Assembly (NCBI GenBank): GCA_018398805.1
Contig: JAGFBZ010000865.1
Location: 1,984,001-2,048,000 of the forward strand
Length of the DNA: 64,000 nt
Source: Hirundichthys speculiger
Taxonomy: Eukaryota; Chordata; Actinopteri; Beloniformes; Exocoetidae
Reading direction: 5' to 3'
In this document: positions 32,462-45,300 of the stretch, piece after piece
Numbering within the stretch: position 1 is the first letter of the stretch
Layout of the letters: the number at the start of each line of letters is the position of its first letter
The notes under the pieces: generated by a model
Seen by the model: the letters and a program-made list of their open reading frames with translations, nothing else
Databases searched by the model: none
Told to the model about the DNA's origin: nothing
Position numbers and translations under genes: made by a program

Positions 32462-32565
32462 AAGTCAATGCCATCATTTAATGCCACTTACTTAAGTGGC
32501 ATTAAATAATGGCATTGACTTCCAGCCAATGCCAGCTCTCTTTAGCTTTTACACTTGTAAAAGCT
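32462..32565. repeat. Two adjacent near-loopless hairpins
   Basis: The first has 29-bp arms 32462-32490 and 32493-32521 (one mismatch) around CT. The second has 10-bp perfect arms 32544-32553 and 32556-32565 (AGCTTTTACA and complement) around CT, with weaker pairing further out. Confidence 0.9.
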
Positions 32566-32984
32566 GAAGAGATACAGAACTTAAGCACAGTACCATTACC
32601 AAGTTCTTCATTCAAAACCTAACTAAAATAGAATATAAAAAAAAGTATCAAACTCTATGGCAATTTATTTTCTTTTCTTTCATTTTTAAAAGAGCACATC
32701 AGAGGAACAGCAGTTAGAGCACAGACTGTATGAGAAGAAATGGACAAAACCCCCTGTGATGTCGGGTAGTCTGACCACCCGCAACCCGTGATCGCAAGAT
32801 ACCGAGTTTGCAGAAAGGGCAAAAGACACGCCCATTGCAGCACCTACATAGTGAGTAAGGGAGGGGTAGCGGCTTTCGTGAGTGGAAGATCGCATTAGCA
32901 GTTAGCAGAGGTTCCTATACCTAGGAAGTGTTCGATCGGGGCCATAGTGTACAAAAAGAAACGTTTATTAACTATTTGAAGTTA

Positions 32985-34350
32985 AATAGGACTAAACCTC
33001 TCCTGCTTATGGTCAGTCAGGATACCGAAAAATTATTTTATTTTGTTAAATGCCACAATAATGAGAGAGAGAATTTCTTAGAGAATTTTATATTATTTTC
33101 TTTGAGGTCAAAAGTTTACATTCACAAAAGTACTAAGTCTTAAAACAACGTGGGGAAGCCCAGATGCTGAGTTCATGGCTTTGGAAGCGCCTGATAGGTT
33201 AACTGAAAACATGTGAGTTAAGTGAAGACACACCTGGGGATGTATTTAAGGCCACACCTCAAATACTCTGCTTCCTTGTTTGAAATCATGAGAAAATCAA
33301 AAGAAATTGGCCAGAAAATCAGAGAGAGAATCATGGAGCTCCACAAGTTTGGCTCATCCCTGGGTGCAATTTCCAGATGCTTGAAACTGCCACGTTTATT
33401 TGTTCAAACAATTGTATGGAAGTAAAAACATCATGGGAATCTCCAGCCATCACACCGCTCAGGAATGAGACGGGCTCTGTGTCCCAGAGATGAACGTGCT
33501 TTGGTCCGAAATGTGCATATCAACCCAAGAACCAAAGTTAAAGAGCTTGTGAAGATTCTGGATGAAGCTAGTAAGAAAGTGTCATTATCCACAGTGAAAT
33601 AACACCAACATAGGCTGAAAGACCACTCAGTAAGAAAGAAGCCATTACTCCTAAAGAAACATAAATAAACCAGATTACAGTTCACAAAAAGACATCAAGA
33701 CAAAGATCTTAACTTCTGGAGACATGTCCTGTGGTCTGATGAAACTAAAGTGGAACTGTTTGGCCATAATGACCAACATTGCATCTGGAGGAAAAAGGGA
33801 GAAGCTTCTAGAGCTGAGAACACCGTACCAACTGTGAAGCATGGAGGTGGCAGCATCATGTTGTGGAGCTGTTTTGCTCCAGCAGGAATTGGAGCTCTTC
33901 ATAAAATAGAAGGCATCATGAAGAAAGATGATTACATGGAAATATTAAGGCAACTTCTCAAGACGTCAGCCAGGAAGCTAAAACTTCAGAGCAAATGGGT
34001 CTTCCAAATGGACAATGACCCTAAGCACACTGCCAAAATGGTTAAAAAGTTGCTTTAGGATAACAAAGTCAGTGTCTTAGAGTGGCCATCACAAAGCTGA
34101 TCTGAATCCCGTCAAACATTTGTGAGCAGATCTAAAAAAAAAGGCGTGTGTGAGTAAGGTGACTGACAAACCTGACTCAGTTCCACCAGTTCTGTGAGGA
34201 GGAATGGACCAGAATTCAGCAGAGTCCTGTCAGAAGTTTCTGGAAGGTTACTCAAAATGTATTACCCAAGTCATGCAGTTCCAAGGAAATGCTACTCGAC
34301 ACTAAGGAAATGTATGTGAACTTTTGACCTCAAAGAAATGAATATAAATC
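32985..34350 (+). pseudogene. Tc1-like transposase pseudogene
   Basis: A fish Tc1 element in forward orientation. The helix-turn-helix start is near 33287 (MRKSKEIGQKIRERI). The first catalytic Asp region (WSDETKVELFGHND) is near 33735, the second (FQMDNDPKHTAK) near 34003, and a decayed third (DLNPVKHL) near 34100. Stops interrupt it at 33424, 33598, 33666 and 34056. GAGGTCAAAAGTTTACAT near 33103 and its inverse near 34310 are inner terminal repeats. The outer left end is missing. Confidence 0.8.
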
Positions 34351-34359
34351 TTTTGACAA

Positions 34360-36100
34360 GTTACATCACAAACAACCCTTTTTTTCTAGAATTTTTCGAG
34401 CATTGTATGTTTTCTCCAACAATGCTGCCCATCAACTTCTATATTAAAGGGATTTAGACAAGGCTTGCAATGTATTTCCACTGACATTTCAGTCTCCTTT
34501 ACAATATGACTCCATACCATTCTTCATTCAACCCCTCCTCTATTGTGATGCCATCCATGATTGAGATTCTACTCATTTGATCCACACTCTCCATACCGGC
34601 TCTCCAAGACTTGCCATCTCAGGTATCTGGTCCAGACAGGCAGAATCAGAGAAGAACATTACTCATTTCTAATGTTGTTAAGAAAAGGAGAGGCACAAGG
34701 AAGAAGACTCGCATTCATGCAACATTTATCTCTGAATGCCAGTAAATGTTAAATGTTAAAGGTTTACTGTAAAGCCTGAGCACATCCTGAGCTGAGTCAT
34801 TGCTTTAGCCTGAAGTTAATGATAATCTTGCAGTGCATGGAGGAGTGAAAGGCATTTAAGCACAATTAATTCATTTCATTGACATTTAGTTTCTTGACCA
34901 GCCTGACTGAAAGGTTTTATGAATAGCTGATGATAAAAGTCACGTATGGAATTTTTGAGTGTGCCGTTGGTCAGGGTGAAGACACTCGCACATTAAATCT
35001 CTCAACTCTTTGCAAAGCACCGAAACCTCCCTATTAGAAATCTGAGATACTCTGATGATAATCAAGTATTATAACTCATCACATTTCTCATGACTAATCA
35101 CCACAATTATTCCCTGTGTGACAGTGGTGAAAATAATCACCAGTTGTTGAAAGCCTTCAATATGACAATGATGATGTTGTTACACAGTAATGACAACATG
35201 TAAAAACATTGTTTTATGCAGATTACAATACCTCACTGATATATATGAACACCTTTCATTCAGACGGTTTTATCTCCAAATGATTGTTTTCTTTACATGC
35301 CAAAATGAAGCTCACCAAATGTGGAGGGTTTTTCTCTTCACTGGAGAACAATTTCTTTTTCTCCCTCATTCTAACATATGGAAGCAGGACAACTTTTCTA
35401 AACTGAGCTGTAGCCTGGAGGAAAATCCCTGCTAAATTTTTAAATGCGAGAATTAACTGATGTATTCTAAAAAGAGCACAAAGGGAAATTAACCACTGTG
35501 ATTCGCTGTTATTTTTGTTCACTGACATGTCAAAGAGGTAAAGTTATAAAAAAAAATGCAGTTTCAGTATCAGTTAATGCCCTAATGTCTAATAGAAATG
35601 TGACAGAGATACAGTTTATATTACACTGTACATCAGACTGATAAGCTTCCAGAACAATAACTATTGTTTCCAACCAAAACTACATCAGATCTGCAGTTTT
35701 TGAGGCAGTTCTTATCAAAACTAGGAGGCTGTCTGGCATGAACATACACTTAATCAAGATGAAAAATTGTTTCAGTAGAAGGCAACTGGACTCCTTTTCT
35801 TGGAAGACATTTCACCTCTGATGCAAAAAGGCTTCTTCAATTCCAGTTGACTCGTGGGGAGGTTCAGGCTTATAACCTGTTGTTGGGGCATTCAATCACA
35901 TGAGTCATGTATGTAAATCATTTATTCACCATCCCTATTTTGGGACATTTCGTACTTGATCAGGACCGTGAGATTTTCTGCTTATCAGTCAAGGTTGTGA
36001 AACTGCCTGGGGTGGAGAGCCACGGCTGCATTGTCAGTCTTGGACAGAAGAAGCCTGATGTAACTTTCCCTGTTACTGTTGATTTTGGCAATTTAACATG
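34360..36100. other. Intergenic stretch, nothing recognised
   Basis: AT-rich DNA without exon-like frames, RNA genes or clear element ends that I could identify. Confidence 0.45.
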
Positions 36101-36327
36101 CAGCTGAAGCCAGAAGTTTACATACACTGTGCAAAAGCAAACATTTCATTTTTTGTCTCACTGTCTGAAGTCAAATCAGACTAAACCTCTCCTGTTTCAG
36201 CTCAGTCAGGGTTACCAAAATTATTTCATTTTGTTAAATGCCACAATAACGAGAGAGAATTTTATATCATTTTCTTTGAGGTCAAAAGTTTTTGCACAGT
36301 GTATGTAAACTTCTGGCTTCAGCTGTA
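36101..36327. mobile_element. Tc1-derived MITE
   Basis: Perfect inverted ends of about 35 bp: CAGCTGAAGCCAGAAGTTTA, then CATACACTGTGCAAAA, and the exact reverse at 36292-36326. The interior (GACTAAACCTCTCCTG, AAATGCCACAATAA, TTTGAGGTCAAAAG) matches the 5' part of the Tc1 copy at 32985, so it is an internal deletion product of a related element. Confidence 0.85.
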
Positions 36328-36509
36328 CATGGTTTCATTTATTCTTCTCTCCTTGCATTTATCTTCTCTGTCCAGAAGCTGTACATTACTACCCTGAAAA
36401 GACAGTGTTGCTTGTTGTTGAGATGCAGGTATACAGCTGAGTCTTGACCTGAGGCTCTGGCGGGTCTGTTGTGTGTATTAGTGGAGGAGTTTATTCGTCA
36501 ATTCATCCT

Positions 36510-36715
36510 TTATATTGGCTTCAGTCCTAATCAGGGTTACGGGGATGTTGGAGCTCATCCTAACTGTCACCAGTGGGCAGACATGCATGTTTTTGGACTG
36601 TGGGAGGAGTATCAAAGAAAAAACACATGTAAGCACGGGATGAATATGCCAACTTCACACAGAAAGGGAACATTTGGGATTTGAACAAGGAATCTTCTAG
36701 TTGTAAAGAAATGGC
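36510..36715 (+). repeat. Degenerate common teleost SINE/LINE-tail repeat
   Basis: CCTAATCAGGGTTACGGGGA ... CATGTTTTTGGACTGTGGGA ... CACGGGATGAATATGCCAAC ... CACACAGAAAGG. It follows the pattern of a very abundant fish repeat whose other end is normally (TCCA)n. Confidence 0.6.
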
Positions 36716-37893
36716 TCTAACTGATGGTTTATTCCATTTGTACTCTGAACTAGGACCAAAGAGGTCTGAGTGACATCACATTAGCTGAAAAACCAAGTTT
36801 GATGAGTTAAATCTACAACAACAACAAGCTGGTTAAAAAAAAAAAAAGATATTCCTTGGTGACGTGGTTAAAGCAGCCCAAAGATCTCTCTGTGCAAAGA
36901 TAGAAGGTCGCTGAATTGGCGTGAGAAGGATAAAACAGGGATGAATGTTGATGTGCTGAACCTCACGAGAAATTATCGAGAATGCCTAAGTTAAAAGAAA
37001 CAAAACAAAACAAAACATATCAGCAACATATATTTTATTAACAAAGTGGTCTCGATGAATCTAAATTTGGTGAATGCAACCATGCCTAAATAAAACTAAA
37101 ATCCAGACAATGCAATTCATTGTCACAGCACACAGTGTGCAGCTATGTTTTTTTTGGCTTACAGTCAGAGCTTTATATCACATGAACACAGATCGTTTGC
37201 ATACTTTTTAACACAGCATCACACTACACAAGGTTCCCATGTGTTCTTTAATCAAAGGTTGAAATACCAGCCACTTGAAATCCAATTATTATTCATATAT
37301 GAATTTACATTACATATAAACCACACAACAAATGGGATTGTTTAGAGTATGTACACACAACTACATTTACAATTAAACCATTTGTGAAGAAAAAAAATTG
37401 CTTGTGTTATTGTCAGTATACAAATGCACTTAATATAATAAAGCACAATACAAAGAAATGGCTGATTTGTGTCAAAAATCATGAACTGATCCTGTTTTTG
37501 TACATTTCAGGCAGCTAAAAGCGCAGCATACAGCTAGTGGTCATGGAAAATTAAAGAATTTTGTCCTGTGATATCTTCGGCTATGTTCAGACTGCTGCCA
37601 AAATCCAACTTTTACACATATCCATTAGAATTCAATCTTCCAGACCATTTACATCAAATCTTGAAGTGATTAGATCCGATCTGTGTGTCCTTGCTGACAG
37701 TCCCTAATCTATATGGCTCCTATGGTCGTCCACATGTATGAAAATGATATATACAAACTAAAATGGAGGGTGGTGAATTTGCTCTGCGACTGCCGTAAAT
37801 GGTTATGTGGAGCCACAGTACATATTCTCTACAGGTTAAAAGGAAGCTACTACTTTGTTTCAGCATCTGTCCATCACTTCGACTGTCTGCCAC

Positions 37894-37998
37894 GTCAAAC
37901 CATGGGTCAAACCATGGGTCAAACCATGGGTCAAACCATGGGTCAAACCATGGGTCAAACCATGGGTCAAACCATGGGTCAAACCATGGGTCAAACCC
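37894..37998. repeat. 12-bp minisatellite, about 8.7 copies
   Basis: The unit GTCAAACCATGG is repeated without visible substitution and each unit contains the palindrome CCATGG. Open frames across it (MGQT repeats) are by-products. Confidence 0.95.
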
Positions 37999-38213
37999 AT
38001 GGGGTTACATCCGGCTTGCTGATCAGTCAGCAACACGTTAGTTGAAAAACTTGCATTTCCTCGATGACCACTAGGGGCTGTCTCCAAAACTGAGTCAATT
38101 TCCATTGACCCCCATGTTAAACATCCACCTTTGCGGCAAAAATAAACATATTTACAGCCTGGTACAAAAGAAAAAAGTTTCGGTATCCATAACTAGTTTT
38201 CACATCCATGACT

Positions 38214-38288
38214 GGTGTGTGTGTGTGTGTGTGTGTGGGGTGGGTGGGGGGGGGGGGGGGGGGGGTGGGGGGGGGGGGGGGGGGGGGT
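38214..38288. repeat. (GT)n followed by a ~50-nt G tract
   Basis: GT repeats run directly into G runs broken only by single T bases. Strong G-quadruplex potential on the plus strand. Confidence 0.95.
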
Positions 38289-38299
38289 GTAATTTTTTT

Positions 38300-39360
38300 A
38301 ATGTACCATAATCAGGTAAAATTATACACACCGACAAATTTATGCAAAATTTGGAAAGTATTTTTGACTGCATTGCAGTCTGTGGCGTTTGCTGCTTTAC
38401 TGCTTTAATGACTTCACATTTAGCAGTTTAACTGATTTAAAACTGTGTGCTAAAAAAAAAAAAAAAAACGATGACTTGTGTTGGCGGTGTGAACATAGTA
38501 TATATGATCATGTAACAAGAAATGCTTCCTCTGGAACCGTAGGTGGCACTGTGATGAATATTACAATCAGGCACAAAATCCAAAAAAAGATGATGAAGGC
38601 CGCCTGTTAGTTGACAAGACTCTTGAGGAAAACAAAAAGAAAGCAGTTCTGTGTGGATTGTTTTTAAGATGGAGAAAGAATTTGTTTTTAGGAAAAATGC
38701 ATATTTACATGTGGACCAGATCTCAGATTAGACCAAAAAAGACATTTCTAATGTGACTTTCTTTTTACTTTAATCCTCCACAGTAGACTTGAATGAATCT
38801 GGATTAAACTCATATTCTGATAAAGGCAGCGTTACGTACATACATATATTTTCTTTTCCAGCAAAAGGAATAATATACCACTATGCTAATCAGAAATGCC
38901 ACAAGGTACACCCCAGACCGCATGTTTTACCTTCAAGCTAAACAACAGCAGTGGCTTGTGGATAAAAGATGAAGGTTTGGCAAAAGCAGACCCCAGAGTG
39001 AAAGAAGAGTCCTCTCTCCAGACAGAAATGACTGAATAACGCCCTCTCAGCTGTGTCTGCCGGGGCTGTGTGAGGGGGAGGACATTTACATGATAAGTAA
39101 GTTTGAAAGCTGTAGGGGGGAGAGGACCTGAATGCACCGCCAGGATCCGCCCATGAGATTCAGTTCAGTCCTTTTTATTCAGAGTCGAGCTAAGAGAAAG
39201 CCAATGTTTTTTGTAGATGATACTGTTTACAGGAGAGCCAGCGTGATGAGCGAGGGACAAGTGAGGGCTCAGGCAGAGAGAGCGGGTGTCACAACAGAGT
39301 CAGTTCTCCTTTGAGATGATTTTCCCTCTTGTTTTTTGTTTTTTTTTCCTGTCCTTCTCC
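38300..39360. other. Sequence beyond the egfl6 stop, including probable 3' UTR
   Basis: 39174-39366 is the probable egfl6 3' UTR. The rest shows no gene. Confidence 0.4.
39174..39179 (-). terminator. Candidate egfl6 polyadenylation signal
   Basis: AATAAA on the minus strand, about 190 nt after the stop codon. Confidence 0.5.
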
Positions 39361-39366
39361 GCTCTG

Positions 39367-42300
39367 TCAGAGTCTCCTCAGATTGTGTTCTTCTGTACAG
39401 GAGCCTTTCCTCAAGGTGATGTCATCCACAGCCATCTCGCCACTCCTGCCTCGCCCACGCTCCCCCTTCAGGATCACCTGGTGAGCAACAGGACATTGCA
39501 CTGACGCTTTAAAGTCTACAGCATCACCCTCCAAATGTAGACGGTGTCATTTTTAGAAGATTTAGATTGCAAACATTCCTCTTCCCAGTCAAAAAAGCTA
39601 GCAAAAATAATGAATGTACATGCTTATTTTAATACTTACACTTTCCAGGCCTGTACCCCATAATGTGATTTGGGTGTGCCTCCAGCCGTTGCCACCTGTT
39701 CGGCCCCACACTGCTGACTGTACTGCTTTCCTTTCTTCACAAACACTTGAAGCATTCCCACGTGGTGTCCTGCCAGCTTGTGTCGGAATGACAGGCACAA
39801 ATTTCCATCATTCCAGGGTGGGGTTAGTGGAAGTACCAGCCGGGCCCCTCGTCCAGTCCTCTTGTTTCCTGTTTCAGGAATTGTGAGGTACCGACCACCT
39901 GTGATCACAAGTAAAGGACTCAATGATCAGTCAGTGGAAACAAACTACGATAGAAATAGTCTAATTTCAAGCTGTGTTGTTAAATACTAACTGATTCCAC
40001 AATGACAAGATTAATAAATATGTATTAATGGAATTTTGCATAATTTCTTTTTCTAAATGTAACATTTTATCAAACCAAATGCAATGCACATACTGTCTGA
40101 TATATTGTAATTTGGAGGAACTGATCCTTACTGATTATTAAAGCTGGTATATGTAAGAATTACAGTTAAAACAATGATGTCTACCTTCATACACTCAAAT
40201 GAAAATGAGGAAGTTATGCTGGATGAGGATGTATTCTACTTGCATGTCAGTAACGCTGAGAGCAACACCCTGCCACCCTGGATAAACCATTCAGGCAACA
40301 GGCAGCAAATCACTGAGCTGTCAGCGGTTGCCAGTTTGCACTCACTTGCTATATGTGAACAACTCAAAGATACATCAAAGACACTCGCCAGCACACAGCC
40401 GAGCCATCTCCAACTTCCAAAGGAGCATGACAAAAATCTAGAGCCATCAAGGGAAACCCCATCTGAGCTAGAGCTACAATGAAAAAGAAGGGATGGGCTG
40501 ATGTCATGCTTACACCTCTGTTTGGTCACCATGCACTTCTTACATCAGGCGCTGACACCTGAACTTCCTTATAGAACACTAGCCCTGTTTGGACTGGACT
40601 GGTATGGTGATAGAGTGTGCCTTTAATACAGTATATAAAGATCCAATCGATAATGCTTGATTTTCATATGCTCCCTCACCCTAAAGTACATCCAGTTGCC
40701 ACTGGAGATGCAGATTTAATTTTGTTCATTTATGCACTAGTTAGTGATATTAGAGCTAAGGTTATAAAAATTTAAAGGTGAAAGAGCTTCTGGGTAATAG
40801 CTGGTTAATGCTGATGTACTTCTTTTTGCTTATTTGGCAGAGCCTTTTATGGTCGATGTTAACCACAGTGGAGCACTGAATATCTGTAGGCCACAGAGGC
40901 TTTCTGCATAAGTTATGAGGTTCCTCCAAGTCTAAGTCAGTCTTCTATCGAAACAACAATAAATGTTAAACTGAAATCACTTATATGCTTCACAGCACAA
41001 AGAAAACATGTGTGTTTTTTTTAAGTATATAAAATGAAAAAATATAGGTGCAGAAATGTAACAACATGTCACTGAAATGCTGTGATTCAAAATAACCTCG
41101 CTGCTGCTAATTAAAATGCTCTCTTTTGAGTATTCATAGTCAGCACTTAGCCTATAATCTAATGTTAATTATTCTCCCGGAAAGAAAAAAAAGGATTTGG
41201 GCAAAAATCTTTATTTGCACTAATGAGGGAGCACAGTCTCATCTGAAATGAGGATTCAGTCTGAAAGTTTGGAAACACACTCGTGATGAACAGAGGCTCG
41301 CCACAGTTCAAGAGCTACTACACTTTCTGAGCTCAAAAATTGTTGCATGCTTGCATTTCTTTTTTTACTTTTTACATTATGTGAACACTGCACAATCATG
41401 ACACGTTCCAAAATACATATGAGGAGGTAAGAAGGAACGAAGCATGGTGTTACATGGTGGACTGACCCAATCATATGCTATGAAAAGACTCTTTCCCTTT
41501 CAACTTTATTATCAGTTGCCATTGATTAGAATTAAGAGTGGAGAAGAACAAAAACAAAACAATTAATTGACAAAGCTCTTATGGTATCAAGATTTTTAAG
41601 AGGAATCTAGTGTGTTTCATTGAAGTGAAAGCGCTGGCAGAAGCTGAGGGTCATGAGTGTTTCAGCTCAGTGAGTCTGATCAGAAGTCCGTTCAAGAGCA
41701 AATCTCACACCACTAAGGCGGCAAGCAATTAAACACTGAGAGATGAGACAAAAAAAGCACTGGAGTTAATCTAAAACTGATCCGCCATATCTGCGACAAG
41801 TGTTTACAGCAATTATAAACCATGGAAGCCTATCCTAAGCAAAGTTAATTAGATGAATCATGAAATAAGACAGAGAGATACAGGATTGTGAAACCCTACC
41901 TCCTACCTCAACAATGCCTCAAGCCGCAATCAGTCCCACTTGGCTGCTCTGAAAAGTGAGGCCAGAAATTGGGGGCTTGGGTTGGAAATGACAATGGTAA
42001 AGCACTGGGCCTGGCGAGGCCTCAATAAGCTCGATGGAGGAAAGTGGCTAAAGATGGGTCATGTAATGTGCTTCTCCTTTCCATCGCTTTGGAGGGCAAA
42101 GCACTAATCTACAGAGAAGACAAACTCTTCTGCTCAAGTAATTTTCATCTTGACCTGTAACTGAGTTGAACAAAATCAGTCTGCTTAGATAATGTGTATG
42201 TTTGCATGAGCCTGTCAGCATATCATTAAAAGAACATAGCCAAAAATAATATCCATTTCAGTCAGTCAACTCTCTCACAATGAAGACTCCAAATGCTTTC

Positions 42301-45300
42301 TTAATGATAAAACACTTGACTTTTACTGTCTAGGCTCCAATCTAATCAATCCCCATTTACTAAGGAGTGACGAGTCATAACTTAACTCCCCTCTATAAAA
42401 TGAGCTTATAGATAAACGCTTGAGGGGCAATGAGACACTTCTTGCTCCTTAAATAGACCTATGAATGAGATGGAGTAATTGGAATAAACCGTGCAGAGAG
42501 ATGAGAGCAAGCAGAAAACACTGCTTGAGACGTCTGCCTGAACTAGCTCCCAAGGGGTCACCTCATTTGCTGACTAGAGAACCACTTTCCTTCCTAAAAG
42601 CGTGGAAGTGAGAAGGATTGACCCACTGCCCTCCAATTACCTGACGGATCAGGCGTCGTCTCCCAGTGCAGATCTCCGTCTTTGTCCCTGATCCAACCGC
42701 AGAGACCATCATCAAAGGAGCAGCTCAGATACCCAGACTCTGGATAGAATAACACATTTCAGAGAGGCAGAGGGTTCACACATATAAATATGCACAAGGG
42801 TTTAGTCTGCTCTGTTGCAGCGTGTCTGCAAAAACAACAAGACCACAGAGGCTCCCTCTGATGAAAATAAAATGTTATAAATCAAGAAAGGAAATGATAT
42901 GCCTAGAGGTAATGTCAAGTGGAAATGGAGCTGGTTAAATGCAGAGAAGGAATGCATAATCTACTTTTTTTTTTAAAGTGAAATATCAATTGAACTTATC
43001 TGATTCTGTGTACTTCTGTACGAGGATGTAAGCTATTTGGATATTGCACGTTGTGTTCATATCATACACTATGATAAAGCACATTTAAGTTCCAACAGTG
43101 ACTGATGAGTTCTTTCCCAACGGTGATGCAGCGACAATAACAATAAGGAAATACATTAAATTATCCACTATTGTACAAATTGGTTCAAACCTAAGAGGAG
43201 CATCCATCACTGCCTCTGTACAGTGTTTCTAATAAAAAAAAAAGAAAGTTCATTTTCTGAGCCAATGAAAATGCCTTCTCTTTTGAGACTTTATATAAAA
43301 TGATTCACTATGAACTAAAACAAACACAGAACCAAGCCATTAGGCAATACTGGTGTCATCAATAAATCACATTGGGTAAACATGACAGAAAAACGCCATC
43401 TCTTAACAAAGACTCATGTGGAATTCTGTGTTTAGCCCTCCAGAGGATTTAAACAGAAAATGGATCTGCTTCCAAACGATCAATCAATCATTTAAGCAGT
43501 CAGGCGCTAACATTTTGGCACAGCATTCCAGGCTGTGAGCCATCATTTAAGCTGATACATCCAGCTGTCATGTGTCGCCTCCTGGTGAGAATGCTATCCA
43601 AACACATCTGGTCACTGTAATAGCTTCACCTCAGCAACAGCACTGCGGGAGTGGATTGTCACTTTCACTCTGCCCCTACCTCATGCAACTCATCGATCAT
43701 CATTTGAGCCCGGCGGGCCAATTGCGTCTGTCACGTGTGTCGTGTTTACCTGGGTCATCCTTGGCTTCATCTGCCGTGTTGCCAAGCTCAATGTCAAAGT
43801 CTGTGTCGAGAACCGTGTTCTGGCCATGGTTCCGCGGGACTGGGGAGAGAAACGCAGGTTTAGTTTAAAGGATTAATTTCATGTATATTTGTTTGCTGTT
43901 TTTGCTTTATGGCTCAATATTGCTTTCCAAGGATGAATCAATGCCATGGTTTGGTGCCTGCACACAGGGTTAGGAACATTTAGTATAAACATAAAAAAGA
44001 TTAATGATTTCATAAACACCTTTAAAAAAAGAGTTCAAATGTGACTCATAAGAAGAAGAGCATAAGTTCATCTCATGTAATTACTCAGTGAATGTTACAG
44101 TATTTCAACCAGGAAAATACAACATGCACACACATATACACCGTTATGCCTGAAATCATTTCTAACCTTTCTCATTGGGGTCACACTGCACAAAGACCAA
44201 GCAGCATTAATAAAAGTCAACTGTGTGCAGCTTTAGCGCTGAAAAACCTTTTTGTATCAATAAAAGAGAGATCTTTTGACCCTTTTCTTCCTGGAATGAT
44301 ATTTGGTTTTTACTCATTTACGAACATGTCTGTCCGTAAAGAAAACGGTCAAAGGTTTTAGAGTGAAAAGAACTATTTAAAAGTTTATGCTGTATTGGTA
44401 GTGTGTTTTCAGATAAAATATATCAGGTTAATTTAATGAATCACATAACTGATAAATGAGTTCCCAGCTCTGACTGCTCAACAGCAGCTGCGTGGGAAAA
44501 ATGTGTGTGTGGAGGATTGTGTTTTGCAGTTGTTTTTTTTTCTTAATCTATCTCCTCTATTATTTTCTGAAGCACTTTAAGGACTTTTAGATTCTAATTC
44601 TTCTGTCACTTTCTGCTGTTACTTATTTGAACTGTCAGCCACCTGAATCCCTAACATGTGCCCCCTCCAGTCAGTCTGGGAGTTGAGAGGGTCCATCTCC
44701 ACCCCCTGCAGGTCACAGCCACCTGGCAGAGGGCAGTCGTCTGTCAGTCAGAAGAATCTGAGAGCGGGAGGTTGTGCACGCGCCAGGATGTCCAGCAATT
44801 TCTGGCATCAAGGTCCCTCTGTGTGTGTCTGTGTTTGGGTTTCAGGATCTGGGGTCCCCCTGAAATCTGGGTTTCAGTCATAGAGTTACAGTTTAAAGAC
44901 TACATCCGCTGACACACTGACAAAGGTGGCAGTGACATAAACTGTTATGAGCGACAAATAAACCTGCTTGACTATTCTTTTCACAGTAAAGGAACATTGT
45001 ATGCATTTCTAACACAAAAACTTTATTTTATAAACAAGTGGTGTTGATGTATTAAAGCTACTCTATGAGATGATATCACTTCAGACCACACAGGGGCTTT
45101 CTTGTGTATCATAAGAAAGCTCATGTATTAGTCATAGACTACATTTAAAAAATGCAGAACCCGTCTGTATGCCACCTCTAGGTTTTTTTTTTTTTTTTTT
45201 TAAAGAGTGGTTTTGAAGTCTTATTTTTTCTTATCTTAATGCATGGCGCCATGCTGGTGGCTGGCGTATCCACATTTCTTGGGGTTTTGTCTGTTGGTGA

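Noticed and set aside
32462..32521. Candidate microRNA precursor
   Set aside because: A near-perfect stem with a 2-nt centre cannot form the terminal loop of a normal pre-miRNA.
37713..38105. Frames with MGQT or THGL repeats
   Set aside because: Translation of the 12-bp minisatellite on both strands.
40174..40482. 102-codon plus-strand frame in an egfl6 intron
   Set aside because: Coincides with a dispersed repeat whose second copy at 18995-19460 does not keep the frame.
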